Shown here: positions 1-7,716 of the stretch, piece by piece | Numbering within the stretch: position 1 is the stretch's first letter | Layout: each line of letters opens with the position of its first letter | Source: Methylophaga thalassica MP | GTDB lineage: Bacteria; Pseudomonadota; Gammaproteobacteria; Nitrosococcales; Methylophagaceae | Reading direction: 5' to 3' | Assembly: GCF_000214595.1 (NCBI RefSeq) | Contig: NZ_AFIG01000001.1 | Location: forward strand, 62,001 to 126,000 | Length of the DNA stretch: 64,000 nt | Program-made: the position numbers and the translations under genes | The notes under the pieces: generated by a model | Databases searched by the model: none | What the model was told of the DNA's origin: nothing | Seen by the model: the letters and a program-made list of their open reading frames with translations, nothing else

Positions 1-304
1 TGCAGCAATGAGCCGACGCTCAAACAAATGGATCACCAATTTTGCTCAGGGTGCCAGTTGCTTTGCGACAACAGTCACCGAAGACATGAAACAATTAGCG
101 ATAAAAGCCACTGCAGCAGTGAATGCAGATTACGCTGGCGTTGATCTGATTCGTGATAAAGATGGTCATTTTACGGTATTGGAAGTCAATAGCGTCCCAG
201 CGTGGAAAGGCCTTTATCAAGCGACTGGCGTTGATGTTGCTATGCACTTAGCACAAGCACTAATCAGACGAATAGAGCAGAAACAAGCCACACATGCTCT
301 CTGA
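1..304 (+). CDS. RimK-family ATP-grasp ligase, C-terminal part (dH4MPT cluster)
   Basis: Only the last ~100 residues are present; the frame is open to the left edge, so the gene starts outside the window. The visible end of the ATP-grasp fold has a GVDLIRDKDG segment followed by LEVNSVPAWKGL, in which Glu and Asn are the usual Mg-ATP ligands. The PAWKGL ending is typical of RimK-like alpha-L-glutamate ligases found in tetrahydromethanopterin gene clusters of methylotrophs (compare archaeal MptN and the Orf17 type of Methylorubrum). It overlaps the next gene by 11 bp, and fae follows, which supports a role in adding glutamate to the C1 cofactor. The exact substrate is inferred from context. 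Confidence 0.75.
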   Translation, partial: AAMSRRSNKWITNFAQGASCFATTVTEDMKQLAIKATAAVNADYAGVDLIRDKDGHFTVLEVNSVPAWKGLYQATGVDVAMHLAQALIRRIEQKQATHAL

Positions 305-1184
305 ATCAGACATTAAAGATGCTGTGTTCTGGGCCTGTCAGCAGGAAGTATTAGCGCCTAAACCTGGTAACGTAAATGTCATCAGTGACGGCCATAATAT
401 GGTGGTGGAAGATTTTATTAAAAGCGCTCGTGCAATTGCACCCATTATGGCAAAAACTGGCTTGACCGTAGGCGAACGTATTTTGCAATCGGTTCAGGCA
501 ACACGACAGGTTGTTAACTGCAATACCAATTTAGGCATCGTTTTACTATTTGCACCACTTTGCCAGGCGATCCAGTATTGTCAATCATTTGATGAACTTC
601 CACAGCGGCTCCAAGTCGTACTCAGTAACCTGACTGTTAATGATGCAATTCATTGCTACGAAGCAATACGTTTGGCTGAAGCGGGAGGGCTAGGCAAGGA
701 AGACGAGCATGATATCAGCGCAGTACCAACCATTACCTTGCTTGAAGCCATGGACTTAGCAAAAAACCGTGATCAAATTGCCCAACAATATGTCAATAAT
801 TTCAAGACGCTATGGGATCTGAGTTTGCCAGCATTGACAAAAGCGATAAATTCTGGGGAAAGTGTTGAATGGGCAACCGCTTTCGCGTATCTTAAGTTGT
901 TATCGAAGGCGTTGGATAGCTTGATATCCCGTAAGCAATCCACTGCGCTGGCAACCAAAGTCAGTGAGAGAGCAAAACAGTTTGTGATCCAAATAGAAGA
1001 AACGGGTAATTTAGACACCCATTTTGATGCACTCTCTCTCTGGGATAAAGAATTAAAAGAGAAAGCAATTAACCCGGGAACATCGGCAGACCTCATCGCA
1101 GCGACATTATTACTGCACAGGTTTGGTCGACTGCTTTCTTTTAATGAATTTCAGTACCACGAAGCATTTAGCGGACGGCACTGA
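294..1184 (+). CDS. CitG-like protein (triphosphoribosyl-dephospho-CoA synthase family), Orf5 type of dH4MPT clusters
   Basis: A 296-residue protein resembling the CitG/MdcB family. The N-terminal PKPGNVNVISDGHNM segment matches the family's PKPG-x-V motif with a following H-x-M. No citrate lyase or malonate decarboxylase genes are nearby. Instead it sits between a RimK-like ligase (11-bp overlap) and fae, the place held by 'orf5' in methylotroph tetrahydromethanopterin clusters. By analogy it may transfer a ribosyl-phosphate-type group during cofactor synthesis; this is inference, as no reaction is established for this subgroup. The ATG at 294 is embedded in the end of the previous gene, suggesting translational coupling. 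Confidence 0.72.
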   Translation: MLSESDIKDAVFWACQQEVLAPKPGNVNVISDGHNMVVEDFIKSARAIAPIMAKTGLTVGERILQSVQATRQVVNCNTNLGIVLLFAPLCQAIQYCQSFDELPQRLQVVLSNLTVNDAIHCYEAIRLAEAGGLGKEDEHDISAVPTITLLEAMDLAKNRDQIAQQYVNNFKTLWDLSLPALTKAINSGESVEWATAFAYLKLLSKALDSLISRKQSTALATKVSERAKQFVIQIEETGNLDTHFDALSLWDKELKEKAINPGTSADLIAATLLLHRFGRLLSFNEFQYHEAFSGRH

Positions 1185-1245
1185 GCAGGTGATACGTTCC
1201 TTTATTACGTATAAACCCTTCCTTTCACAATAAGGAGGGAAAAAA

Positions 1246-1806
1246 ATGAGCCTTTTTGACAATTTTTTTGGAACAGGAAAATATAACATGCCAGTTATCG
1301 ATCGCGTACTTGTAGGTGAATCATTGGTCATCGAAGATGGTGACTTAGACAACGTAGCTCACATTGACTTAATCATGGGTCCACGTGGCTCAGCAGCAGA
1401 AGATGCTTTCTGCCGTACACTCACCGACCAGAAACAAGGGGTTAATGGCTTGTTGGCTGTTGTTGCGCCTAACTTAATGGTTAAGCCAGCGACTGTAATG
1501 TTCAACAAAGTCACCATCAAAAACATGAAACAAGCCGTTCAAATGTTCGGCCCAGCACAGCGTGGTGTTTCACTTGCTGTTGCTGAATGTGTTGAAGATG
1601 GCACAATCCCAGCTGGTGAAGCTGATGACTGCTTCATTTGCGTTGGTGTATTCATCTCTCCAACTGCTGATAGCGATGAAAAAATCCAAGATTGGAACTA
1701 TCGCGCTACTAAAGAAGCTATCAAACGTGCAGTTGCTCGTGAGCCTAAAGCGGCTGACGTTGTTGCACAATACAAATCTAGCGAACACCCATTTGGTGCT
1801 AAGTAA
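1246..1806 (+). CDS. fae: Formaldehyde-activating enzyme (5,6,7,8-tetrahydromethanopterin hydro-lyase)
   Basis: Fae condenses formaldehyde with (dephospho)tetrahydromethanopterin to methylene-H4MPT, the entry step of the H4MPT-linked oxidation and detoxification route in the cytoplasm of methylotrophs. The protein is 186 residues. The conserved core begins at Met15 ([13 protein letters not shown]), with the family motif [13 protein letters not shown] (His is the proposed catalytic residue), then [17 protein letters not shown] and [11 protein letters not shown], ending in HPFGAK. The start at 1246 is preceded by a near-perfect Shine-Dalgarno (AGGAGG at 1233-1238, 7 nt spacing). The internal ATG at 1288 would give the canonical length but has a weaker site. 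Strong expression is expected from the ribosome-binding site. Confidence 0.96.
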   Translation: MSLFDNFFGTGKYNMPVIDRVLVGESLVIEDGDLDNVAHIDLIMGPRGSAAEDAFCRTLTDQKQGVNGLLAVVAPNLMVKPATVMFNKVTIKNMKQAVQMFGPAQRGVSLAVAECVEDGTIPAGEADDCFICVGVFISPTADSDEKIQDWNYRATKEAIKRAVAREPKAADVVAQYKSSEHPFGAK

Positions 1807-1807
1807 G

Positions 1808-1862
1808 ATTTAAGCAATTCATACATCACTCTTCTACGGAAGAGTGATGTCCCTGCTTAAAT
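1808..1862. terminator. Bidirectional hairpin terminator between fae and the HisA-like gene
   Basis: Two nested perfect stems: an outer 9-bp arm (1808-1816 with 1854-1862) and an inner 11-bp arm (1824-1834 with 1839-1849) closed by C-TACG-G, a UNCG-type extra-stable tetraloop. The TAG stop codon of the convergent HisA-like gene lies inside it (1834-1836). There is no long T tract on either side; the A/T-rich outer stem supplies some. It is placed to stop transcription from both sides. Confidence 0.7.
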
Positions 1863-2550
1863 TTTCGATTGCTGATTTGCTTAGTTTACCAGTGTGTAGT
1901 GCACTGGCAATTAGTGCACCTGCGACTCCCATTTCTAATAATCGTTCTAAATCATCTTCACTACGTACACCACCCGCGGCATACCAGCTCACACTCTGTT
2001 TAGCTTCCATTAATAACTTCAGCCACTCAAAATCAGGACCTTGATTCGCACCGATATTATCTAAACTCATCGCGATGCATCTATCTGTCCAGTATGCTGA
2101 TTCACGGATGGCCTCATGTCCCAGAAGCTGCCCAGACTTTTTATCCAATGACAAAATTGGTTGTTTTTCAACATCAGAACCAGACTTTTCAAGCAAACTG
2201 ATATCTTTCAGAGTTTCACTACCAAGCACCAGAAATAGTCGGGATGTGTCTGAATAACATAAATAATCCTGCATTTCAGCAATACCCGCATCAAGCCAAA
2301 TATTCAGCCGTGGAAATGCCGTCAAGATATTTTTATAACGCTGTGGATGATGAACTCCCTTCTCTATCGCATCCAGATCGGCAATATATAACTGCTGAAA
2401 AGGGTACCAAGCTAATAAATCGCCAATGACATCCTCAGGTATCACTGATGATGTTAATAACGAAGTCAATGGCTGGTAGTTAGCCCTGTCTCCCCCTTTT
2501 GCATGTACAACAATACCATCACGTATATCAATGACAGGTATAATATCCAT
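1834..2550 (-). CDS. HisA/HisF-like TIM-barrel protein of the C1 cofactor cluster
   Basis: About 238 residues from the ATG at 2550; the frame is open to 2595, but the homologous region begins at MDIIPVIDIRDG, so the shorter start is chosen. The protein resembles HisA (phosphoribosyl-formimino isomerase): N-terminal PVIDIRDGIVV, a mid-protein LYIADLDAI and a C-terminal AAGGVRSEDDLERLLEMGVAGALIASAL phosphate-binding half-barrel. No histidine genes are near. HisA-like genes are known in methylotroph H4MPT/methanofuran clusters (the Orf22 type), so a role in cofactor synthesis is more likely than histidine biosynthesis; the reaction is unknown to me. It is convergent with fae and divergent from the mfnD-like gene, with only 21 bp between the two starts. 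Confidence 0.72.
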   Translation of the reverse strand: MDIIPVIDIRDGIVVHAKGGDRANYQPLTSLLTSSVIPEDVIGDLLAWYPFQQLYIADLDAIEKGVHHPQRYKNILTAFPRLNIWLDAGIAEMQDYLCYSDTSRLFLVLGSETLKDISLLEKSGSDVEKQPILSLDKKSGQLLGHEAIRESAYWTDRCIAMSLDNIGANQGPDFEWLKLLMEAKQSVSWYAAGGVRSEDDLERLLEMGVAGALIASALHTGKLSKSAIENLSRDITLP

Positions 2551-2571
2551 AGTTCTCAATAGTCCGCTTAA

Positions 2572-3528
2572 ATGACGATTTTTATATATGAACATCTTAC
2601 CAGTGGAGCCTTGTCAGAAGAGGTATTTTCCGCTGGCTTGATGCGCGAAGGCGAGTTAATGCTTGAAAGCATCTGTCGTGATCTACTGGCATATGGTTAT
2701 AAAGTCGCGCTCATGCGAGACTCAAGACTGCCAGCACTAACTATCTCTACAGATCGTTTAACGACATATCCTATCCAAAATCAGCTTCAATTCACTGAAA
2801 CCTGGCAACAATGCCAACAGCACTATGATTTCTTTCTGGTCATAGCCCCCGAAACAGATTCAATACTGTTTAATTTTGTGTTGTCACTGGAGCAGCAACA
2901 AAAGCGGATATTTAACTGTAGCTCCAGTGCTATTCGACTTTGTAGTGATAAATATCTCTGCTATCAACATTTAAAAAAACATCATATAACAACACCAAAG
3001 ACCTTCACAGCAAATGACTGGTTAAGTGAAGATCACGCCACCGAGGCTCAATGGATCATAAAACCAATTGATGGTGCAGGCTGTGAAAACACCTATTGCA
3101 GCGATAGTGTTGACACAAGACAACGACTGTCGACATTGCCTAAAGATAAATTTATTGTTCAGACTTATATTTCTGGTGAGAACCTCAGCCTAAGTTTATT
3201 TATCAATGAAGGGGAAACTCAACTGCTTTCAGTCAATATTCAGCATATAAAACAAGATCAGCAACAGTTACACTTAGGTTACTGTGAAGCACAGCGTTTT
3301 GATATGTTATCTCGTGAGCAGGCATTGAGTTTAGCCAATCAGATTAGTCATTGTATCGATGGGTTAAGTGGGTTTGTTGGTATCGACATTGTAAAAACGA
3401 CCAATGCCATATATGTCATAGAGGTAAATCCACGACTAACCAGTACCTATGCTGAGCCTGCTATGCGAGAAAAAACAAATCCTGCTGAAACACTTAATAA
3501 ACAAATACAAGCCTTACTTGCAAAATGA
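2572..3528 (+). CDS. MfnD-like ATP-grasp ligase (tyramine/tyrosine-glutamate ligase family)
   Basis: A 318-residue ATP-grasp enzyme. It opens with TIFIYEHLTSGAL, has a central nucleotide-binding strand WIIKPIDGAGC and the metal-binding ending VIEVNPRLTSTY near residue 290. The family includes archaeal MfnD, which joins glutamate to tyramine in methanofuran synthesis. Here it is the first gene of an operon with MfnF-, MfnE- and MfnA-like proteins, so ligation of glutamate to tyramine or tyrosine in methylofuran synthesis is the likely role. The stop overlaps the next start in an ATGA tetranucleotide (3525-3528). The Shine-Dalgarno upstream is weak, and any promoter must overlap the divergent HisA-like gene. 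Confidence 0.75.
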   Translation: MTIFIYEHLTSGALSEEVFSAGLMREGELMLESICRDLLAYGYKVALMRDSRLPALTISTDRLTTYPIQNQLQFTETWQQCQQHYDFFLVIAPETDSILFNFVLSLEQQQKRIFNCSSSAIRLCSDKYLCYQHLKKHHITTPKTFTANDWLSEDHATEAQWIIKPIDGAGCENTYCSDSVDTRQRLSTLPKDKFIVQTYISGENLSLSLFINEGETQLLSVNIQHIKQDQQQLHLGYCEAQRFDMLSREQALSLANQISHCIDGLSGFVGIDIVKTTNAIYVIEVNPRLTSTYAEPAMREKTNPAETLNKQIQALLAK

Positions 3529-4571
3529 CAACAAAAACAAATATAGCTTATTGTGGCTGGGATATTGGTGGCGCTCACCTTAAAGTCGCTGTCGCTGATA
3601 ATGCAGGAAAACTGCTCAACGTTTTTCAGCTCCCCTGCGCGTTATGGAAAGGTATTGATGCATTAACAGATACGCTACAAACAGCACTCAAACAATTGCC
3701 TGACACGCCCACATCACATTACATCACAATGACAGGGGAACTGGTTGATGCTTTTAATAATCGAGAAGAAGGTGTCAAAGCCATTGTTAACTGTGTTGAT
3801 ACTCATCTAAAAGCTGATGACTTGCATTTTTTTGCAGGCCAATCTGGTTGGCTCAATAAAAAACAAGCCATCCTGCAATGGCAAGATGTTGCCTCAATGA
3901 ACTGGCAAGCTAGCGCAATGCTGGCTGCAAAGCATATCGAACAGGGCTTATTCATTGATATTGGTAGTACGACTTGTGACATCATCGCCATTGATAACTA
4001 TCAAATTCAACCAGCCGCTACCACCGATTATGGCAGGCAGCGTTCAGGAGAACTGGTGTATACCGGTGCCATAAGAACACCACTTATGGCCATTACTGAT
4101 GAAGCGCCATTGCATGGCGACCGTATTTCACTCGCTGCAGAATGGTTTGCCAGTAGTGGTGATATCTGGCTGTTATTAGATCAACTTACCTCCCCCGATA
4201 TTCAGGATGAAAGTGCTGATGGCAAGCCATGGAATGCGGTTTATAGCCAACAGCGATTAGCCAGAATGCTAGGCTGTGATGCACACGATGCTTCCATAGC
4301 ACAATGGCAAAATGTCGCAGCCTGGTTTGCTGAAAAGCAGTTACAACAAGTCATTAAAGGCTGTCATCAAGTATTAAGCCGATTTCCAGACTGGAAACTA
4401 TCCAGTCCCATTGTGGGTGCAGGTGTGGGGAAATTTATCGTCGAAAAATGTGCAACCCGGCTGAACCGTCCCTATATCGATTATGCTCAGTTTTGCCAAC
4501 ATCATCCCGAAGCCTCTTGTTTCGCACCTGCAGCGGCTTTAGCTCTTCTTGCCGCACATCAGTTGTCGTAG
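3525..4571 (+). CDS. MfnF-like protein (hydantoinase/actin-fold, H4MPT-linked C1 transfer pathway family)
   Basis: A 348-residue protein with actin/hydantoinase-A type nucleotide-binding motifs: N-terminal GWDIGGAHLK, then MTGELVDAF and FIDIGSTTCDI near residue 145, and a late GAGVGKFI. This family is annotated in bacteria as a probable H4MPT-linked C1 transfer pathway protein. The archaeal homologue MfnF couples the aminomethylfuran phosphate to gamma-glutamyl-tyramine. The neighbours on both sides fit methanofuran-type cofactor assembly. Function in this organism is inferred from family and context. Confidence 0.75.
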   Translation: MTTKTNIAYCGWDIGGAHLKVAVADNAGKLLNVFQLPCALWKGIDALTDTLQTALKQLPDTPTSHYITMTGELVDAFNNREEGVKAIVNCVDTHLKADDLHFFAGQSGWLNKKQAILQWQDVASMNWQASAMLAAKHIEQGLFIDIGSTTCDIIAIDNYQIQPAATTDYGRQRSGELVYTGAIRTPLMAITDEAPLHGDRISLAAEWFASSGDIWLLLDQLTSPDIQDESADGKPWNAVYSQQRLARMLGCDAHDASIAQWQNVAAWFAEKQLQQVIKGCHQVLSRFPDWKLSSPIVGAGVGKFIVEKCATRLNRPYIDYAQFCQHHPEASCFAPAAALALLAAHQLS

Positions 4572-4580
4572 AATACCTTA

Positions 4581-5966
4581 ATGAATGCTGATTACCCTTC
4601 TTTAACAACTGAGCTGCCCTATGTCGAAGATAGTGCCGCTCTTTTTAGTCAAATACGTGATTATCCTTGGCCGGTCATGCTGGATAGTGCCAATACCTCA
4701 CCAGAAGTAGGCCGCTATGACATTCTCGCGGCAGCACCATTTATTACCTTAGAAACAGCGGCCGGCAGCACACAGATAAGCCATCATCACAATAAGCGAA
4801 CTGTGACGTTGGATCCTTTTCTGCTGCTTAATGACATATTAAAAGACTATAAACAGCGGACAACCGATTTGCCTTTTGCCGGTGGTGCAATAGGTTATTT
4901 TGCCTATGATTTAGGTCGGTATTTGGAAGTATTACCTGAACTTGCTGAAGATGCTGAACATATTCCAGATATGGCGATTGGTATCTATGATTGGGCTGTC
5001 ATCGTTGACCATAAGTTGAAACGCTGCTGGTTAACCAGTCATGGTCTGGATCCACAAACCCATAAAATATGGCCAGAACTGCTTCAGAAATTAAATTTGT
5101 CTACAGCTAAAGAAACATCGGATACATTTACTATTACCAGCCCACTCACCAGTAATTTTGATGAATCTAGCTATAAAGCCGCATTCGCAAAAATCAAAGC
5201 ATATATTACTGAAGGTGACTGTTACCAGGTAAATCTGGCAAAACGCTTTGAGGTCACAGCTGAAGGCGATCCCTGGATAGCTTATCAGGCATTACGTAAA
5301 CAAAATTCAGCGCCGTTTTCAGTCTATTTTGACACGGGCAGTGTAACCATTTTGAGCTCTTCACCAGAGCGCTTATTACGCGTTGATGGGGCCAAAGTTG
5401 AAACAAAACCGATTAAAGGTACAAGGCCGCGGGATCTAAACAATCCGGAAAAAGACCGCCAGCTTGCTCAATCATTACAGGCCAGCCTGAAAGACCGTGC
5501 CGAAAATTTAATGATCGTTGATTTACTCCGAAATGATATCGGCAAAGTGTGTGAACCTGGAAGTATTCGGGTTCCACAGCCTTTTGCACTGGAAAGCTTC
5601 GCTACAGTACATCATTTAGTCAGCACGATTACAGGTACACTTGCCAAGACAGAATCTGCCGTAACCTTGCTCAGGGCCTGCTTTCCTGGTGGTTCTATTA
5701 CTGGCGCCCCCAAGCTTCGGGCAATGGAAATTATTGAAGAACTCGAACCACACCGTCGTGGTATTTATTGCGGAAGCATTGGTTATATTGGCTTTGATGG
5801 TAATATGGATACCAATATTACTATTCGCACTATGGTCTTCAGCGATAATCGCTTAAGATTCTGGGCGGGTGGTGGCATTGTGGCAGACTCAGATGCAGAT
5901 GAGGAATACCAGGAAGTGCATGATAAAGCAGCAGCCATGATCAATTTAATCAAGTTTTTACAATAA
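4581..5966 (+). CDS. pabB: Aminodeoxychorismate synthase component I
   Basis: A 461-residue chorismate-binding enzyme that aminates chorismate to 4-amino-4-deoxychorismate, the precursor of p-aminobenzoate. The motif PIKGTRPRD contains Lys279; PabB has Lys here (PIKGT) where anthranilate synthase TrpE has Ala (PIAGT), so I call PabB. Other family signatures are ENLMIVDLLRNDIG, ATVHHLVSTI, FPGGSITGAPK and YCGSIGYIG. Placement inside the methylofuran-type operon makes sense because H4MPT, like folate, is built on p-aminobenzoate. The glutamine amidotransferase (PabA) and lyase (PabC) are not in the window. Only 1 nt separates its stop from the next ATG. Confidence 0.9.
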   Translation: MNADYPSLTTELPYVEDSAALFSQIRDYPWPVMLDSANTSPEVGRYDILAAAPFITLETAAGSTQISHHHNKRTVTLDPFLLLNDILKDYKQRTTDLPFAGGAIGYFAYDLGRYLEVLPELAEDAEHIPDMAIGIYDWAVIVDHKLKRCWLTSHGLDPQTHKIWPELLQKLNLSTAKETSDTFTITSPLTSNFDESSYKAAFAKIKAYITEGDCYQVNLAKRFEVTAEGDPWIAYQALRKQNSAPFSVYFDTGSVTILSSSPERLLRVDGAKVETKPIKGTRPRDLNNPEKDRQLAQSLQASLKDRAENLMIVDLLRNDIGKVCEPGSIRVPQPFALESFATVHHLVSTITGTLAKTESAVTLLRACFPGGSITGAPKLRAMEIIEELEPHRRGIYCGSIGYIGFDGNMDTNITIRTMVFSDNRLRFWAGGGIVADSDADEEYQEVHDKAAAMINLIKFLQ

Positions 5967-5967
5967 T

Positions 5968-6552
5968 ATGCGGATTATCAAGCTGGGCGGCAGCCTTTTT
6001 CATACCCCAGAGCTGAAACAATGGCTGACATTGTTAAGCAGAGCCAGTGAATACGAAACGGTCATTATTGTACCGGGCGGTGGCCCTTTCGCCGATGAAG
6101 TCCGACATGCCCAACGTCTACATCGATTTAGTGACTCAACAGCGCATCACATGGCGATATTAGCGATGTCACAGTTCGGCTTACTGATACAAGATCTCGC
6201 GCCAAATTGTCGGCCTTTTTATTATCCAACTGAGCAACCAACCACGCCACTGAAAAACGGTCTTTATATCTGGTTACCTGATAAAAAAGTATTATCTGTC
6301 CCGGAGTTGAGACACAGCTGGAATATTACATCAGACAGTATGGCTCTGTGGCTAAGTCAATCCCTAAAGGCTGACGAGTTAAGCATTATCAAACGCAGCA
6401 CAGTCATCTCCAGTCAAATAAAATCATTGATCAGTCATAATGTACTAGATAGTGGTTTTCTGCCTTTATTCCATCAACAACCAGTGATGACCCGTTTATT
6501 TCATTTTCAACAACAAGCCTTGTTCCCTGACAAAGGTCTTGTCCTGCAATGA
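5968..6552 (+). CDS. MfnE-like amino acid kinase family protein
   Basis: A short (194-residue) member of the amino acid kinase superfamily: N-terminal IKLGGSL phosphate-binding loop, VPGGGPFADEVR near residue 36, and WNITSDSMALWLS near residue 112. Archaeal MfnE belongs to this superfamily and phosphorylates the aminomethylfuran phosphate to the pyrophosphate needed by MfnF. The bacterial 'Orf20' genes of C1 clusters are similar. Position between pabB and the MfnA-like gene, in an operon that also has MfnD- and MfnF-like genes, supports that role. Substrate is inferred. Confidence 0.72.
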   Translation: MRIIKLGGSLFHTPELKQWLTLLSRASEYETVIIVPGGGPFADEVRHAQRLHRFSDSTAHHMAILAMSQFGLLIQDLAPNCRPFYYPTEQPTTPLKNGLYIWLPDKKVLSVPELRHSWNITSDSMALWLSQSLKADELSIIKRSTVISSQIKSLISHNVLDSGFLPLFHQQPVMTRLFHFQQQALFPDKGLVLQ

Positions 6553-6558
6553 CAGCTG

Positions 6559-7716
6559 ATGAAAAATCCTGAATCCCCTGTCGTTCATCGTTCAGAAGAC
6601 AAACAATATATCATTGATACGCAACGGTTAATGTCGTCAGACATCTCTTACCAAGACTTAGTTAACGAAGCCAGCTATCATCAACGCGCCGACTGGGCTG
6701 CTCATATGACACCGTCATTAGCACCTTATAGTCAATTAGGCATGCAGTTAGCACTACACCACCATGGCAATCTCTTATCTCCGGAGCTTTACCCTAAACT
6801 TAAACACGCTGAAAGCGAGATAAAGACAACGTTAGCTCACGAGTTTGGCTTTTCTCATGCACGCTTCACGCATGGCGGATCCTACTCAAATTTAGACGCA
6901 TTATGGCGGGCAAGAAGTCAGTCTGTTAATAAAAAGGTGGTATACGGCAGTGAAGCTTCACATTACTCGATAAGAAAAGCCTGTGACATTCTCGGTATCA
7001 CCTTTGAAGCGATTCCCTGCAATACGGCTCAGCAAATCGACCTCGTTGCATTAGAGAAAAAATGTGCACAAGATGCCCCCATCGCGATTATTGCTAATAT
7101 GGGCACCTCCGCGACAGGGGCAATTGATCCCATAGAAGAAATCACCGCTATTTCAACAAAACATAACTGTTGGTTACATATCGATGCGGCATGGGGCGGC
7201 AGTAATTTACTCATCGATGAAAACAATCTGTTTAAGCAATTTATGCCCAAAGTGGATAGTCTCAGCTTTGATCCCCATAAGTCACTGTTTCAGCCACGCC
7301 CTTGCAGTGTTTTATTCAGCCATTCAAAACCTGAACATACCCATGACATCAACTACCTCTCCGAATCACCTGAGAAGGCCATTAGCGGCTCTTACGGGGC
7401 AGAATTATTTATACCTTTATGGCTAAATTGGAAAATATTAGGAAAAGATTGGTTTATCGATAAGATCAACTACCGACTTGAGCAAGCAGAATATTTTGCA
7501 AGCCAACTTCAGAAACAAACAAAATGGCCGATTATTAATCATGGCACTGGGATTGTCTGTTTCAAAGCGGATCATGACGCTCTGTTAGCCCCTTTAGTCG
7601 AAAAGGGTACCGTTTCTACCATTAACTTGAATCAAACGTGCTATCACCGTGTGATTTTTGCCGGGCTCGATACTAGTGCAGAAAAACTGCTCAAGGCTTT
7701 ACACCCTTTTCTTTAA
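6559..7716 (+). CDS. MfnA-like PLP-dependent decarboxylase (group II; tyrosine decarboxylase candidate)
   Basis: A 385-residue group II pyridoxal-phosphate decarboxylase, about the size of archaeal MfnA. Visible residues are the PLP-stacking His135 in SEASHYS, Asp209 in HIDAAWGG (pairs with the pyridine nitrogen), and the Schiff-base Lys241 in DPHKSLF. In methanogens MfnA makes tyramine for methanofuran. Methylofuran of Methylorubrum has been reported to carry tyrosine instead, so a decarboxylase here is notable. Other aromatic or acidic amino acid substrates are possible. It is the last gene of the operon. Its 3' end overlaps the convergent damX-like gene by 26 bp, with no terminator visible between them. 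Confidence 0.72.
   Translation: MKNPESPVVHRSEDKQYIIDTQRLMSSDISYQDLVNEASYHQRADWAAHMTPSLAPYSQLGMQLALHHHGNLLSPELYPKLKHAESEIKTTLAHEFGFSHARFTHGGSYSNLDALWRARSQSVNKKVVYGSEASHYSIRKACDILGITFEAIPCNTAQQIDLVALEKKCAQDAPIAIIANMGTSATGAIDPIEEITAISTKHNCWLHIDAAWGGSNLLIDENNLFKQFMPKVDSLSFDPHKSLFQPRPCSVLFSHSKPEHTHDINYLSESPEKAISGSYGAELFIPLWLNWKILGKDWFIDKINYRLEQAEYFASQLQKQTKWPIINHGTGIVCFKADHDALLAPLVEKGTVSTINLNQTCYHRVIFAGLDTSAEKLLKALHPFL

Noticed and set aside
1834-2550. True histidine-biosynthesis HisA
   Set aside because: No other his genes are near, and the sequence departs from HisA around the substrate loops; C1-cofactor context fits better.
4581-5966. Anthranilate synthase TrpE as an alternative to PabB
   Set aside because: Lys279 in PIKGT is the PabB residue; TrpE has Ala at this position. 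No trp genes are adjacent.
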